Assembly (NCBI RefSeq): GCF_015354405.1
Contig: NZ_JADKYP010000020.1
Coordinates: 44,912 to 108,911 of the forward strand
Direction: 5' to 3'
Length of the DNA: 64,000 nt
Source of the DNA: Nocardia sp. BSTN01
GTDB lineage: Bacteria > Actinomycetota > Actinomycetes > Mycobacteriales > Mycobacteriaceae
Part shown: positions 34,347 through 43,070 of the stretch, in pieces
Layout: each line of letters begins with the position of its first letter
Numbering within the stretch: the first letter of the stretch is position 1
Position numbers and translations under genes: made by a program
Notes under the pieces: model-generated
The model's input: only the letters and a program-made list of their open reading frames with translations
What the model was told of the DNA's origin: nothing
Databases searched by the model: none

Positions 34347-34763
34347 ATGAAGAGCATCGAAATCGAGCTGCACACCGGCGATCGTGAGGTCGTCCACGAC
34401 CTGACCCCGCAGTGCGCCACGTTTCTGCGCGAGGCCGGCGGCGGCGACGGACTGCTGCACGTCTTCGTCCCGCACGCCACCGCCGGCGTAGCCCTGATCG
34501 AGCTCGGCGCGGGCAGCGACGACGACCTGCTGCACGCCCTGCGCGACCTGCTGCCGGCCGACGATCGGTGGCGCCACGCCCACGGTTCGCGCGGGCACGG
34601 CCGCGCACACGTCATGCCCGCGCTGATCGCCCCCTACGCCACCGTGCCGGTGCTGGGCGGCGAGCTGACGCTCGGGACCTGGCAGTCCATCGCCTTCGTG
34701 GATCTCAACATCGACAACCCCATTCGCCGGGTGCGCCTGTCGTTCCTGCGCGACGCCGGTTGA
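34347..34763 (+). CDS. YjbQ-family protein (UPF0047)
   Basis: The 138-residue protein has the YjbQ fold signature: FVPHATAGVALIELGAGSDDDLLHAL, RGHGRAHVMPALIAPYATVPVLGGELTLGTWQSIAFVDLN. Members are annotated as secondary thiamine-phosphate synthases, on weak biochemical evidence. ATG 34347 gives the normal length. It stands alone opposite ask. Confidence 0.88.
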   Translation: MKSIEIELHTGDREVVHDLTPQCATFLREAGGGDGLLHVFVPHATAGVALIELGAGSDDDLLHALRDLLPADDRWRHAHGSRGHGRAHVMPALIAPYATVPVLGGELTLGTWQSIAFVDLNIDNPIRRVRLSFLRDAG

Positions 34764-34789
34764 TCGCGGCCCCGCGCCGGGCGGGCACG

Positions 34790-35365
34790 TCAGCCGCGCT
34801 CGAACCAGGTGATCTGCGCGCCGTTGCCGAATTCGCGGCGCTGCACCGGCGTGAACGCGGTCGGCCGGAAGTTGCCGGTGAAGGCGCTGATGCCGGCGCC
34901 GGCGACCACCGGATAACTCTTGATGATCAGCTCGTCGATCTCGTCGACGAGCGCGCCGGCCAGTTGTCCCCCGCCGCACAGCCAGATGTCCTTGCCGTCC
35001 TGCTCCTTCAGGCGACGCACCAGGGCCACCGGATCGCTCGGAACGAGCTCGACCTCCGGATCGTCGACGCGATCGAGCGTGGCCGATACGACGTACTGCT
35101 TCAGATGCGGATAGGGGCTCGCGATTCCGGCCGACAGCGCGGGTTCGTAGGTGCCGCGCCCCATGAGGATCGTGTCCCATTCCTTGTTGGGTTCGTCCAC
35201 GGCCATCCCGAAGTGGGGACGCAGGTGCGCGGGAACCGACTCCGGATAGCGCCCATTGACGAATTCCGCCATGTCCTCGGCCACGGGATAGAAGTCGTAC
35301 TCCCCACCCGGCCCGGCGATATAGCCGTCGAGCGAGACGCCGACGAAGTAGAGAAGCTTTCGCAT
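34790..35365 (-). CDS. dihydrofolate reductase-fold (RibD C-terminal domain) protein
   Basis: The 191-residue protein begins MRKLLYFVGVSLDGYIAGPGGEYDFY and contains WDTILMGRGTYEPAL and KDIWLCGGGQLAGALVDEIDELIIKSYPVVAGAG. This is the RibD_C/YwjB pattern of stand-alone bacterial reductases, most without known substrate. ATG 35365 is followed upstream by an inverted repeat that could regulate it. It is convergent with the YjbQ gene. Confidence 0.88.
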   Translation of the reverse strand: MRKLLYFVGVSLDGYIAGPGGEYDFYPVAEDMAEFVNGRYPESVPAHLRPHFGMAVDEPNKEWDTILMGRGTYEPALSAGIASPYPHLKQYVVSATLDRVDDPEVELVPSDPVALVRRLKEQDGKDIWLCGGGQLAGALVDEIDELIIKSYPVVAGAGISAFTGNFRPTAFTPVQRREFGNGAQITWFERG

Positions 35366-35394
35366 ACCGATACCGCCTTGCTTGTTGCACTCTA

Positions 35395-35424
35395 ACTGTA
35401 GTGGTTGAAACGTAGTACTACAGT
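35395..35424. promoter_or_regulatory. operator candidate upstream of the DHFR-like gene
   Basis: ACTGTAGT (35395-35402) and ACTACAGT (35417-35424) are perfect inverted arms around an AT-rich 14-base centre, 30 bases upstream of the gene's ATG. The region is AT-rich for this genome, so it likely overlaps the promoter. Confidence 0.45.
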
Positions 35425-35550
35425 CGAAGTGGTGTCAAGCGGGATCGGGAATAGCTGCGCACCGCCGTCGCGGTGATCGCCACGGACAAGGCGATTCGGT
35501 CGGCAGGGAACTATGACATTGACTTGTGAGCAGTATCACATCGAACGATA

Positions 35551-35745
35551 ATGGCGGGCATGCAGGCGCATATAGGCGATCACATCCTCGTCCACAGCAA
35601 TGCCGTGGGAATACCCGAACGCACCGGCGAAATCATCGAGGCGCGCGGCAGCGACGGCGCCCCGCCCTACGTCGTCCGGTTCGAGGACGGACACGAAAGT
35701 CTGGTCTTCCCAGGGCCCGACTGGGAGGTCCTTCACCACCGGTAG
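35551..35745 (+). CDS. DUF1918 protein
   Basis: The 64-residue protein matches DUF1918: IGDHILVHSNAVGIPERTGEIIEARGSDGAPPYVVRFEDGHESLVFPGPDWEVLHH. These small SH3-like domains are widespread in actinobacteria with unknown function. The start may be ATG 35551 or ATG 35560. The following 270 bases to the SRPBCC gene are gene-free. Confidence 0.88.
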   Translation: MAGMQAHIGDHILVHSNAVGIPERTGEIIEARGSDGAPPYVVRFEDGHESLVFPGPDWEVLHHR

Positions 35746-36018
35746 CTGTGCGGACGAGCAACGTCAAGCCCCCTTTCCCACCCGGGGGCAGCCCCTCTAC
35801 GGGCAGGCGACCACTCACCCGGCAATCGCCCGGCCACCGGCGCGGCGCAGCGACGCCGCGCACGCCGCCGACCCGCCCCGGCAGCGCGACCGCAAACTCG
35901 GCTCGCCCGACCGAATCAAATCAGACTGGTCGGTCTCTGTAACTCAAGGAACAGACCACACGGTTGACGACCGCGTGTGACGGCGGAGACAATCGGCCGA
36001 AGCAGTGGAGGGCAAGAC

Positions 36019-36477
36019 ATGCGCACGAAGACCGATCACCGATTCATCATCGATGTCGAACCCGATCAGGTTCAGGAAGCATTGCTGGCCGTCGAGCGGA
36101 TTCCGGAATGGTCGCCCGCGCACCGCGATGTGCGCGTCGCGACCCGCGACGAATTCGACCGTCCCCGCCGCGTCTACGCCACGGTGACGACCCTCAACAA
36201 CTCCGACCGTCAGGTCCTCGAGTACACCTGCACCCCGGAACGCATCTCCTGGGAAGTGGTGGAAAGCGCCGCCGGTGGCGGCGGCAAGGGCTGGTTCGAC
36301 ATCGAGGAGACCGACGAGGGCACCGAGGTCTGGTACCACTCCGAGGTGTACCTGCCGATCCCCGTTCCCGGTCTGCTGCTCAAGCGCACGCTGTCGCGGG
36401 CCAACGACGAGGCCGTGCAGAACCTCATCGAGTACATCGAAAAATTTCCCTTCGGCGAGAACTACGAGGTCGGCTGA
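36019..36477 (+). CDS. SRPBCC (START-like, polyketide cyclase/dehydrase) family protein
   Basis: The 152-residue protein has the SRPBCC pattern: TDHRFIIDVEPDQVQEALLAVERIPEWSPAHRDVRVATRD, and a C-terminal helix TLSRANDEAVQNLIEYIEKF. The fold forms a deep hydrophobic cavity for lipids or aromatic ligands. ATG 36019 follows GGAGGGCAAG. It is 54 bases before the LtrA gene and may be co-transcribed with it. Confidence 0.88.
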   Translation: MRTKTDHRFIIDVEPDQVQEALLAVERIPEWSPAHRDVRVATRDEFDRPRRVYATVTTLNNSDRQVLEYTCTPERISWEVVESAAGGGGKGWFDIEETDEGTEVWYHSEVYLPIPVPGLLLKRTLSRANDEAVQNLIEYIEKFPFGENYEVG

Positions 36478-36531
36478 GCGAGCGGTTCGCCGTCGCGGGC
36501 GCTGACGTCGGCTTCCTGCCACGATGTGCGA

Positions 36532-37737
36532 ATGACCGGTGTCAGACGCACACGCATTCAAGCGGTCACCGAGGACGCCTCGGTAACCCAGCTGGAACTC
36601 TTCTTCGACCTCGTCCTCGTTTTCGCCTTCACCCAGGTGACCGATCTGGCCGCCCACGACGTCACCGCGCTCAACATGCTGAGAGCCCTGCTGGTCCTCG
36701 CGGTGATGTGGTGGGTGTGGATCGCTTACGCCTGGCTGGGCAATGTGGTGAAGGCCGACGAGGGTCTGGCCCGGGTGGCGATGTTCGCGGCCATGGGCGC
36801 GGGACTCATCGTGGCCGAGGTGATTCCCGAGGCATTCCACGACATGCCGGGCGGCTGGTACGGACCGCTCGTGTTCGCCATCGGATACCTCGTGATCCGG
36901 CTGGTCCATCTGGGGATGTTCTGGCTGGCCAGTATCGAGGACCGGCAGTTGCGCGGGCAGGTCGGCCGCTGGGCCGGCGGCTCGATCACCATCGGCACCA
37001 CACTGCTGATCGTGGCGGCCGTCGAACATGGCACCGTGCAGATCGTGCTGTGGATCGCGGCCATCGCCGGCGATATGGTCTGGACCTTCTTCGCCGGTAA
37101 CGACTGGCGCGTGAATTCGGCCTCGCACTTCGCCGAGCGGCACGGCCTGATCGTGATCGTCGCGCTGGGGGAATCGATCGTCTCCATCGGCGTCGGCGTG
37201 GCCGGGCTGCCGATCTCGTGGCCGATCGCCGTGGGATCGCTACTGGCACTGGCGGTTTCGGGCCTGCTGTGGTGGGCCTACTTCGACGTCGCCGCGACCG
37301 TCGTGGAACGCGCGATGACCGAGGCCTCGGGGCCGCGCCGGATCCGGATCGCGCGCAACTGCTACACCTTCTGGCATTTCCCGATGGTGGCCGGCATCGT
37401 CGCCATGTCGCTCGGCTTGAAGAAGACGCTGAACTATCTCGGCGGCGCGGCCGGACATACCCTGCACGATCGGCTGCAGGGCATTCCGCTGTTCGCGCTC
37501 TACGGCGGCGTGGTGCTGTACCTGCTGGCACTGGTCGGTTTCCGGCACTACGCGACCCGGGTGGTGCTGTGGCCGCGCCTGGTCACCGCGGCGGTACTGA
37601 TCGCTGCGGTTCCGCTCGCCGGACAACTGCCGGCGATGGCCGCACTGGCGCTGCTGTGTGCCGTGCTCACCGTGCTGATCGTCTGGGAGACAGTGCGTTA
37701 CGCGCAGCCACGCGACGCGGTGCGGCACGCGCACTGA
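36532..37737 (+). CDS. ltrA: low temperature requirement protein A (LtrA) family membrane protein
   Basis: The 401-residue protein has about ten membrane helices. It begins with the LtrA entry VTQLELFFDLVLVFAFTQVTDLA and contains ERHGLIVIVALGESIVSIG near residue 203, the family hallmark. LtrA is needed for growth in the cold in Listeria; the molecular role is unknown. ATG 36532 was taken over GTG 36526. The stop lies 13 bases from the convergent ion-channel-like gene. Confidence 0.9.
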   Translation: MTGVRRTRIQAVTEDASVTQLELFFDLVLVFAFTQVTDLAAHDVTALNMLRALLVLAVMWWVWIAYAWLGNVVKADEGLARVAMFAAMGAGLIVAEVIPEAFHDMPGGWYGPLVFAIGYLVIRLVHLGMFWLASIEDRQLRGQVGRWAGGSITIGTTLLIVAAVEHGTVQIVLWIAAIAGDMVWTFFAGNDWRVNSASHFAERHGLIVIVALGESIVSIGVGVAGLPISWPIAVGSLLALAVSGLLWWAYFDVAATVVERAMTEASGPRRIRIARNCYTFWHFPMVAGIVAMSLGLKKTLNYLGGAAGHTLHDRLQGIPLFALYGGVVLYLLALVGFRHYATRVVLWPRLVTAAVLIAAVPLAGQLPAMAALALLCAVLTVLIVWETVRYAQPRDAVRHAH

Positions 37738-37750
37738 CCGCCGAACCGGA

Positions 37751-38578
37751 CTAGCGCGGTGCCCGATCGGGCGAAACACGCTGCTGGAGTCTGTGATCCA
37801 CCGCCTCCGGCACCTGCCCGCCGTCGCGCACCGCGTCCCGCATCTGATTGATGTTCTCGCGCAACACATCTCCGACCAGCTCATCGGTGCGCGGGTCGGC
37901 CAGCACCTGGAAGACGATCCGGAAGCTGGCGTCGGCGATACCGCGGATGATCTCCTCGTGGAACGGCAGGTAACGCACCCGCCCGACCGCCGGATCCTTC
38001 TTGATCAGCTCGAGGATCATGGCGTCGAGTTCGTCGCGGTTCTCCTCCAGCGCCGCGGCGATGTTGTGGGTGTACCGGCCGCGGCGCAGCACATCGGCGA
38101 CCTCCTCCAGCACGGCCATGGTGACCGGGCGCCGGACCGCGTCGACGATCACGCCGACCGAGCGGTTCACCACCGCGGCGGTGACCCGATCGCCGAAGGC
38201 CCGGTCGGCGACGCGGGCCAGCCGGACCAGAATCACGATGATGCGCAGCAACCGGAAGCCCCGGAAGAACGGACTGGTCACCGGGATCATGCCCAGGACC
38301 TCGTACCAGTAGACGAACGGGAACGTCCACGACCAATCCGCCCGCCGCCAGCGCCAGAGGAATTCGAGGGCGAACACCGCGCAGATCGAAATGTCGACCA
38401 CCACGATCACGTGATACGTGTGCTGCGGAACGGTGAAGAAGGTGATCCAGGTGACCAGACCCACCGAGACCACGGCGAGCACCAGCATCACCAGGTCGGT
38501 CCACAGCGCCGGCGGCTTGCGCGGATACTGCTCGGGCAACGATCCAGCCGGGTACTGCGCCACAACGGTCCCTTCCAC
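37751..38578 (-). CDS. voltage-sensor-like membrane protein, no pore domain seen
   Basis: The 275-residue protein has three or four hydrophobic helices (VMLVLAVVSVGLVTWITFF, VVVDISICAVFALEFLWRWRRADW, FPFVYWYEVLGMIPV) followed by an S4-like helix FRGFRLLRIIVILVRLARVADR with regularly spaced arginines. This is the layout of the voltage sensor of ion channels. A pore helix with TVGYG-type filter is absent; instead a charged cytoplasmic region of about 150 residues follows. It could be a proton channel-like or a regulatory membrane protein. GTG 38578 is the start used. Confidence 0.7.
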   Translation of the reverse strand: MEGTVVAQYPAGSLPEQYPRKPPALWTDLVMLVLAVVSVGLVTWITFFTVPQHTYHVIVVVDISICAVFALEFLWRWRRADWSWTFPFVYWYEVLGMIPVTSPFFRGFRLLRIIVILVRLARVADRAFGDRVTAAVVNRSVGVIVDAVRRPVTMAVLEEVADVLRRGRYTHNIAAALEENRDELDAMILELIKKDPAVGRVRYLPFHEEIIRGIADASFRIVFQVLADPRTDELVGDVLRENINQMRDAVRDGGQVPEAVDHRLQQRVSPDRAPR

Positions 38579-38625
38579 ATCGAACGGGTACCTGCCGAGA
38601 GTAACGGCACCGGCGACGCCGGGAA

Positions 38626-38648
38626 GCCGCCCCGAGGCCCGGGGCGGC
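38626..38648 (-). terminator. hairpin after the cholesterol oxidase gene
   Basis: GCCGCCCC (38626-38633) pairs perfectly with GGGGCGGC (38641-38648). It lies just beyond the stop of the 38654-40270 gene on the minus strand. Confidence 0.6.
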
Positions 38649-38653
38649 GGGAA

Positions 38654-40270
38654 TCAGTGCCCGGAGTGGATGATCGCCTCGACGTTGCGTTCGGCCAGCG
38701 CGGTGATCGTCAGCGACGGATTCGCCGCACCCGTGCTGCCCGGAATCGCCGCGCCGTCGACCACGTACAGCCCCGGATAGCCGTTGACCCGGCCGTAGTT
38801 GTCGGTGGCCCGGCCCAGGACCGCACCGCCGAGAGGATGCGCGGTGAACGGGGCATTGGCGTCGTAGCCGAGCGCCTGATAGTCGAACAGCGCGCCCGAC
38901 CGTTCGGCGATGCGCTGGTCGACCGCGCGGCAGGCGGCCACGATCCGATCCTGAGCCGCACGGGGCCAACTCAGGGCAGGGGCATTGCGCGCGGCGTCGT
39001 AGGTGATGCGCGCCCGGGTCGGATCGATCACGAGCCCGAGTGAGGCCAATGCGCCGGTCTCCACCGGAATCCCGGGGATGTACCAGCTCTCCAGCGTCAA
39101 CGGCATGCCGGATTCGTCGAAGATCCGGCTGGCGCTCGGCACGCCCTGCCCCAGCCCCGAGAGGCGACTCTCACCGCGGGCCAGCGCGACGTCACCGTTG
39201 GTGCCCCAGCCGTCGCCGACATGTTCGTCGAGGTTGGGCAGCGTGCCGGTGGCGCGAGCACGGACCAGCAGTTCGGTGGTGCCGATGGATCCGGCGCCCA
39301 GGAACAGCTTGTCGCAGGTCAGAGTGCGGATGCCCAGGACCTTGCCGGTCGGGTCGATCTTGGAGACCTGGAGGACGTAGCGGTCACCGTCGCGGCCGAT
39401 GCTGTCCACCCGATGCCCCGGAAACACCGACGAGCGGCCCGTGGCATGCGCGTACTTCAGATAGTTCTGGTTGAGGTCGAACTTCGCACCGTTCGAGTTG
39501 CCGAGATTGCTGCGGGCCGCAGTGGCCGACGCGCGCGTCGCACCGGCCAATTCGGCGCGGACCGTATCCCATGTGAAGATGGACTCGTTGGGCTGCGGCT
39601 CGTATCCGGCCGCGCGCACCTGATCGTCCCACATCCGGGAATGGGCGAACGGCGGCGAATTGTAGATGTCGGCCGGCATGACCGACAGGCGGAGCATCTG
39701 CCGCACGCGCGGATAGTAGGTGCGCTCCAATTCGGTGTAATCGACTGTGCCACCGAAGATCTCGTCGAAGTGCCGGCGCTCCGGGGCGATCATGCACCCG
39801 GAGAAGATCACCGAACCGCCGCCCACGGCCGCGGCCCGCCACACATCGATCCCGTCGAATTCGGTGACATCGAGGACACCGCCGAAATCGGCGAAATGCA
39901 TGGCGACCTTGGTGACGCCGGTGAAGCTGGTGCGATGCCAGAACCCGCGGCCGTCGGGCAGATCGTCACCGGTGAAGATCTCTCGCCAGGGATCGTTCGG
40001 CCAGCGCGAACCGCGCTCCAGCACGGTGTTGGCGATACCCGCCTCCGCCAGGCGCAACGCCGCCACCGCGGCGCCGAAGCCGGATCCGATCACGATGGCC
40101 TCGGTGTGCTCCGGCGGATCCGCGAGCGGTACGAAGATCTCCGACACCCAGTTGCGGAACATCCCGTTCCACGCCGGGTCGGCGCTGGCTGTTCCGGTCT
40201 CGCGCAACGCGCCCGTGGCACCCAGCAAAACCGCAGCACCGGCCGCCTGTAAAAAGGCACGTCTCCGCAC
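38654..40270 (-). CDS. choD: secreted cholesterol oxidase (GMC type, FAD)
   Basis: The 538-residue protein starts with a Tat signal (RRRAFLQAAGAAV) and then has HTEAIVIGSGFGAAVAALRLAEAG near residue 55. The active-site histidine is in FTAHPLGGAVLG near 484 and the asparagine in AANPSLTI near 521, matching His447 and Asn485 of the Streptomyces and Brevibacterium enzymes. It oxidises and isomerises cholesterol to cholest-4-en-3-one, with hydrogen peroxide as by-product, outside the cell. GTG 40270 follows GGAGG. Cholesterol is the likely substrate, but related 3-beta-hydroxysterols cannot be excluded. No KstR box was found directly upstream. Confidence 0.87.
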   Translation of the reverse strand: MRRRAFLQAAGAAVLLGATGALRETGTASADPAWNGMFRNWVSEIFVPLADPPEHTEAIVIGSGFGAAVAALRLAEAGIANTVLERGSRWPNDPWREIFTGDDLPDGRGFWHRTSFTGVTKVAMHFADFGGVLDVTEFDGIDVWRAAAVGGGSVIFSGCMIAPERRHFDEIFGGTVDYTELERTYYPRVRQMLRLSVMPADIYNSPPFAHSRMWDDQVRAAGYEPQPNESIFTWDTVRAELAGATRASATAARSNLGNSNGAKFDLNQNYLKYAHATGRSSVFPGHRVDSIGRDGDRYVLQVSKIDPTGKVLGIRTLTCDKLFLGAGSIGTTELLVRARATGTLPNLDEHVGDGWGTNGDVALARGESRLSGLGQGVPSASRIFDESGMPLTLESWYIPGIPVETGALASLGLVIDPTRARITYDAARNAPALSWPRAAQDRIVAACRAVDQRIAERSGALFDYQALGYDANAPFTAHPLGGAVLGRATDNYGRVNGYPGLYVVDGAAIPGSTGAANPSLTITALAERNVEAIIHSGH

Positions 40271-40396
40271 CGGCCACCTCCCTCATCACGCATGGCCGCG
40301 CGCGAGATTACCGCCGAACTTCCTATCTCTCAACAGGATCGGCGCCGGCGACCGCGCTGTTACATGCGCGATCGCTATATCACGTAGTAGAGGGAC

Positions 40397-41107
40397 TCAG
40401 GCGCGCAGACGTTCGCGACGCAGCCGGTCGACCTCGGGCAGGTCGAGCGGTTCCAGTTCGCGACCGCCGAGGGCGCGCGTGAGCAGGTGGTCTGCCAGTT
40501 CGGGATTGCGGGCCAGTGCCGGGCCGTGCATGTAGGTGCCGATCACCGAGCCCTGCACCACCCCCTCGAGGCCGTCGCCCACACCGTTGCCGACGCCCTT
40601 GGTGACCCGGCCCAGTCCGGTCGCGTCCGCACCGAGAGCCGTTCCACCCCGGTGATTTTCGAAGCCGGTCAGCGGCTGGGTCAGGCCGGCGAGCAACGGC
40701 GTGGTGGCGACCTCGCCGATGGACCGGACCCGCTGCGGAGCGGTGGTCACGTCGAACAGGCCGACACCGTCCACGCGCTCCCCCGCCGAGGTTTCGTACC
40801 AGTTGCCCAGCACCTGGATCGCGGCGCAGATGGCAAGTACCGGAACACCTTTCGCGGCCGCACGCTGCAGACCCGGATAACGCTGCAGATGCCTGGTCGC
40901 CAAGCGCTGTGCGGAGTCCTCGGCGCCGCCGAGGGTGTAGATGTCCAGCGTCTCCGGCACCGGGTCCGCGAGCGTGATCTCCACGATCTCGGCATCGATA
41001 CCGCGCATGCGCAGCCGCTGCCGCAGGACCAGCGCATTGCCGCCGTCACCGTAGGTGCCCATCACATCGGGCAGCACCAGCCCGATCCGTACCGTCGATT
41101 CAGCCAT
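40397..41107 (-). CDS. gatD: lipid II isoglutaminyl synthase, glutamine amidotransferase subunit
   Basis: The 236-residue protein is a class I glutamine amidotransferase domain like GatD/CobQ. It has the nucleophile Cys94 in VPVLAICAAIQVLG, in the same numbered place as in S. aureus GatD, and a catalytic histidine at 194 in IGTYMHGPAL. It supplies ammonia to MurT to amidate the D-glutamate of the lipid II stem peptide. Its ATG overlaps the murT stop by one base. The pair is essential in mycobacteria and staphylococci. Confidence 0.94.
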   Translation of the reverse strand: MAESTVRIGLVLPDVMGTYGDGGNALVLRQRLRMRGIDAEIVEITLADPVPETLDIYTLGGAEDSAQRLATRHLQRYPGLQRAAAKGVPVLAICAAIQVLGNWYETSAGERVDGVGLFDVTTAPQRVRSIGEVATTPLLAGLTQPLTGFENHRGGTALGADATGLGRVTKGVGNGVGDGLEGVVQGSVIGTYMHGPALARNPELADHLLTRALGGRELEPLDLPEVDRLRRERLRA

Positions 41108-42345
41108 CAGTGGTTTCCGTCCAGATCGCGATTCAAATCCCGGAAGGCGGTGTAGTTGGCGAGCACCTCGACCCGCCCGGGCGGACAGGATGCGATGGCA
41201 CGCAACGGATTCGGCACGGTCGTGTGCTCGACCCCGGCGTAGGTCAGTCGCACGCCCAGGTCGGTGGCGCGCTCGCCCGCCGCGACCACCTGGGTGCCCT
41301 CGAAGTGCTCGAAGCGTACATCCCACAGCCAGGACAGATCCTCACCGTCGGGCACCTGGCCGTTGACCGCGATCACCAAACCCGTTGCGTCGGGATCGAT
41401 CATGGACAGCGCCTCCTGCCATCCGGCCGGATTCTTGGCCAGCAGCAGGCGCGCGGAGTGCTCACCGACCTGCACGGTGCGGTAGCGGCCGGCGATCTCG
41501 CGAACGGTTCCGGCGGCCTGCGCCGCGGTTTCCGCCCGGCCGCCCAGCGCGACCGCCGCGGCCACCGCCTGCGCGGCGTTGCCGCGATTGGCACGCCCCG
41601 GAAGTGCTAGGTGCAGTGGCAGTTTCAGCCCGTCGGGTCCGCACAGATACTCGGCGTCGACCCACCACTGCGGATCGGGCCGATGGAAGTCGGCACCGGT
41701 GCTGCGCCAGTGGTTGCCCTCCCAGACGATCGGCTCACCGCTGCGGGGGCAACTGGTGGCGTCGACCGCCCAGCCGCTGCCCGCCGACACCCACACCACG
41801 TTCGGATGGTCGTAGGCGATCGAGGTGATCAGCACGTCGTCACAGTTGGCGATCAGCACGGTGTCGGGATGGCGGGCCATCCCCTCACGCAGCTTGCGCT
41901 CGATCATGTTGATCTCGCCGACCCGATCGAGCTGATCGCGGCTCAGATTCAGCAGCACCACCGCGGCCGGGTTCAGCGCATCGGCCACGTGCGGCAGATG
42001 CAGTTCGTCGACCTCGATGGCGGCCAGCGGCGCGGTGCGGTCGACACTGAGCGCGGCGACGATTCCGGCATCCATATTGGCCCCGTCGGCCTGCGTCACG
42101 ACGCGGCCCAGTTCGGCCAGCGCGGCCGCGGTCATCCGGGTCGTCGTCGACTTGCCGTTGGTGCCGGTGACCAGCACCGTCCGCCGATCGCGGCCCAACT
42201 GGGTCATGATGTCCGGGGCGATCTGCAGGGCGATCAGCCCGCCGATCATCGACCCCTTACCGCGTCCGGCCTTCTGCGAGGCCCACGACGCCGCTGCCGC
42301 CGCCCGCAGCGCCAGCCGTCCGCGCACCGAGATGTCTGCCACCAC
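41107..42345 (-). CDS. murT: lipid II isoglutaminyl synthase, Mur-ligase subunit
   Basis: The 412-residue protein has a Mur-ligase ATP site VLVTGTNGKSTTTRM (residues 58-72), Mur central-domain segments (NLSRDQLDRVGEINMIERKL), and a C-terminal DUF1727 domain. It activates the D-glutamate carboxylate for amidation with GatD. The four-cysteine zinc ribbon of firmicute MurT is incomplete: the region reads ATSCPRSGEPI and later YLCGPDG, with one cysteine in each half. GTG 42345 or 42342 is the start, possibly leaderless. Confidence 0.94.
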   Translation of the reverse strand: MVADISVRGRLALRAAAAASWASQKAGRGKGSMIGGLIALQIAPDIMTQLGRDRRTVLVTGTNGKSTTTRMTAAALAELGRVVTQADGANMDAGIVAALSVDRTAPLAAIEVDELHLPHVADALNPAAVVLLNLSRDQLDRVGEINMIERKLREGMARHPDTVLIANCDDVLITSIAYDHPNVVWVSAGSGWAVDATSCPRSGEPIVWEGNHWRSTGADFHRPDPQWWVDAEYLCGPDGLKLPLHLALPGRANRGNAAQAVAAAVALGGRAETAAQAAGTVREIAGRYRTVQVGEHSARLLLAKNPAGWQEALSMIDPDATGLVIAVNGQVPDGEDLSWLWDVRFEHFEGTQVVAAGERATDLGVRLTYAGVEHTTVPNPLRAIASCPPGRVEVLANYTAFRDLNRDLDGNH

Positions 42346-42416
42346 GCGAGTGTATTGGTGGACAGACACCGGTGCGCGACCGGCCGATGTGATCTGCGAC
42401 CGGGGGCGGGAGGCGC

Positions 42417-43034
42417 TCAGTAGAGCATGCGCCGGTAGTTCTCCGGTGAGTAGTAGTCCCGCAGCTCTTCCAGCGATTCGGTGGTGTTGCGCTGCACCTG
42501 CTTCACCAGGACCGCATGGCTGGGCAGCGGATCCTCCGGCCAGCGTTCGGGCCGCCACAGGTCGCTGCGCAGCAACGCCTTGGCGCAGTGGTAGAAGATC
42601 TGCTCGATCGCCACCTCGATGGCGAGGATCGGGCGGTGCCCCTTGACCACCATGTCGTCGAAGTAGGGCGCGTCACGCAGCAGCCGCGCCCGGCCGTTGA
42701 TCCGCAGCGTCTCGTTGCGTCCGGGAATCAGGAAGAGCACGCCGACGTGCGGATTGGACAGGATGTTGAAGTATCCGTCGCCCCGGCGATTGCCCGGCCG
42801 CTCCGGAACGGCCAGCGTCTGGTCGTCGATCACGTGCACGAATCCGGCCGGATCGCCCTTCGGCGAGGCATCGCACCGACCGTCGGCGTCGCTGGTGGCC
42901 AGGACGGCGAACGGCGCGGTCGCGATCCACTCCCGATCGAGCGGGTGCAGCCGCGTCCGTTCCTTCGTCGCGGCGCGCGGCGCCGGCTCACCGAGCAGTT
43001 CCCGAAGTTCGGCGGCGCTGGTGATCTCGCTCAT
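42417..43034 (-). CDS. pyridoxamine 5'-phosphate oxidase-family flavin/F420-binding protein
   Basis: The 205-residue protein has the split-barrel pattern: PFAVLATSDADGRCDASPKGDPAGFVHVIDDQTLAVPERPGNRRGDGYFNILSNPHVGVLFLIPGRNETLRINGRARL. This fits the MSMEG_1061/TIGR04025 group of FMN-type flavin proteins, whose substrate is unknown. ATG 43034 gives the family length. It is divergent from none of its neighbours; murT lies 71 bases downstream in the same direction. Confidence 0.88.
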   Translation of the reverse strand: MSEITSAAELRELLGEPAPRAATKERTRLHPLDREWIATAPFAVLATSDADGRCDASPKGDPAGFVHVIDDQTLAVPERPGNRRGDGYFNILSNPHVGVLFLIPGRNETLRINGRARLLRDAPYFDDMVVKGHRPILAIEVAIEQIFYHCAKALLRSDLWRPERWPEDPLPSHAVLVKQVQRNTTESLEELRDYYSPENYRRMLY

Positions 43035-43070
43035 CACCCCATTGAACGCGCGAGATCCGCCGCCCGCCAC

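Noticed and set aside
38654-40270. Choline dehydrogenase or ordinary GMC oxidase
   Set aside because: The Tat signal and HPLGG/NPSLTI active-site segments match cholesterol oxidases instead.
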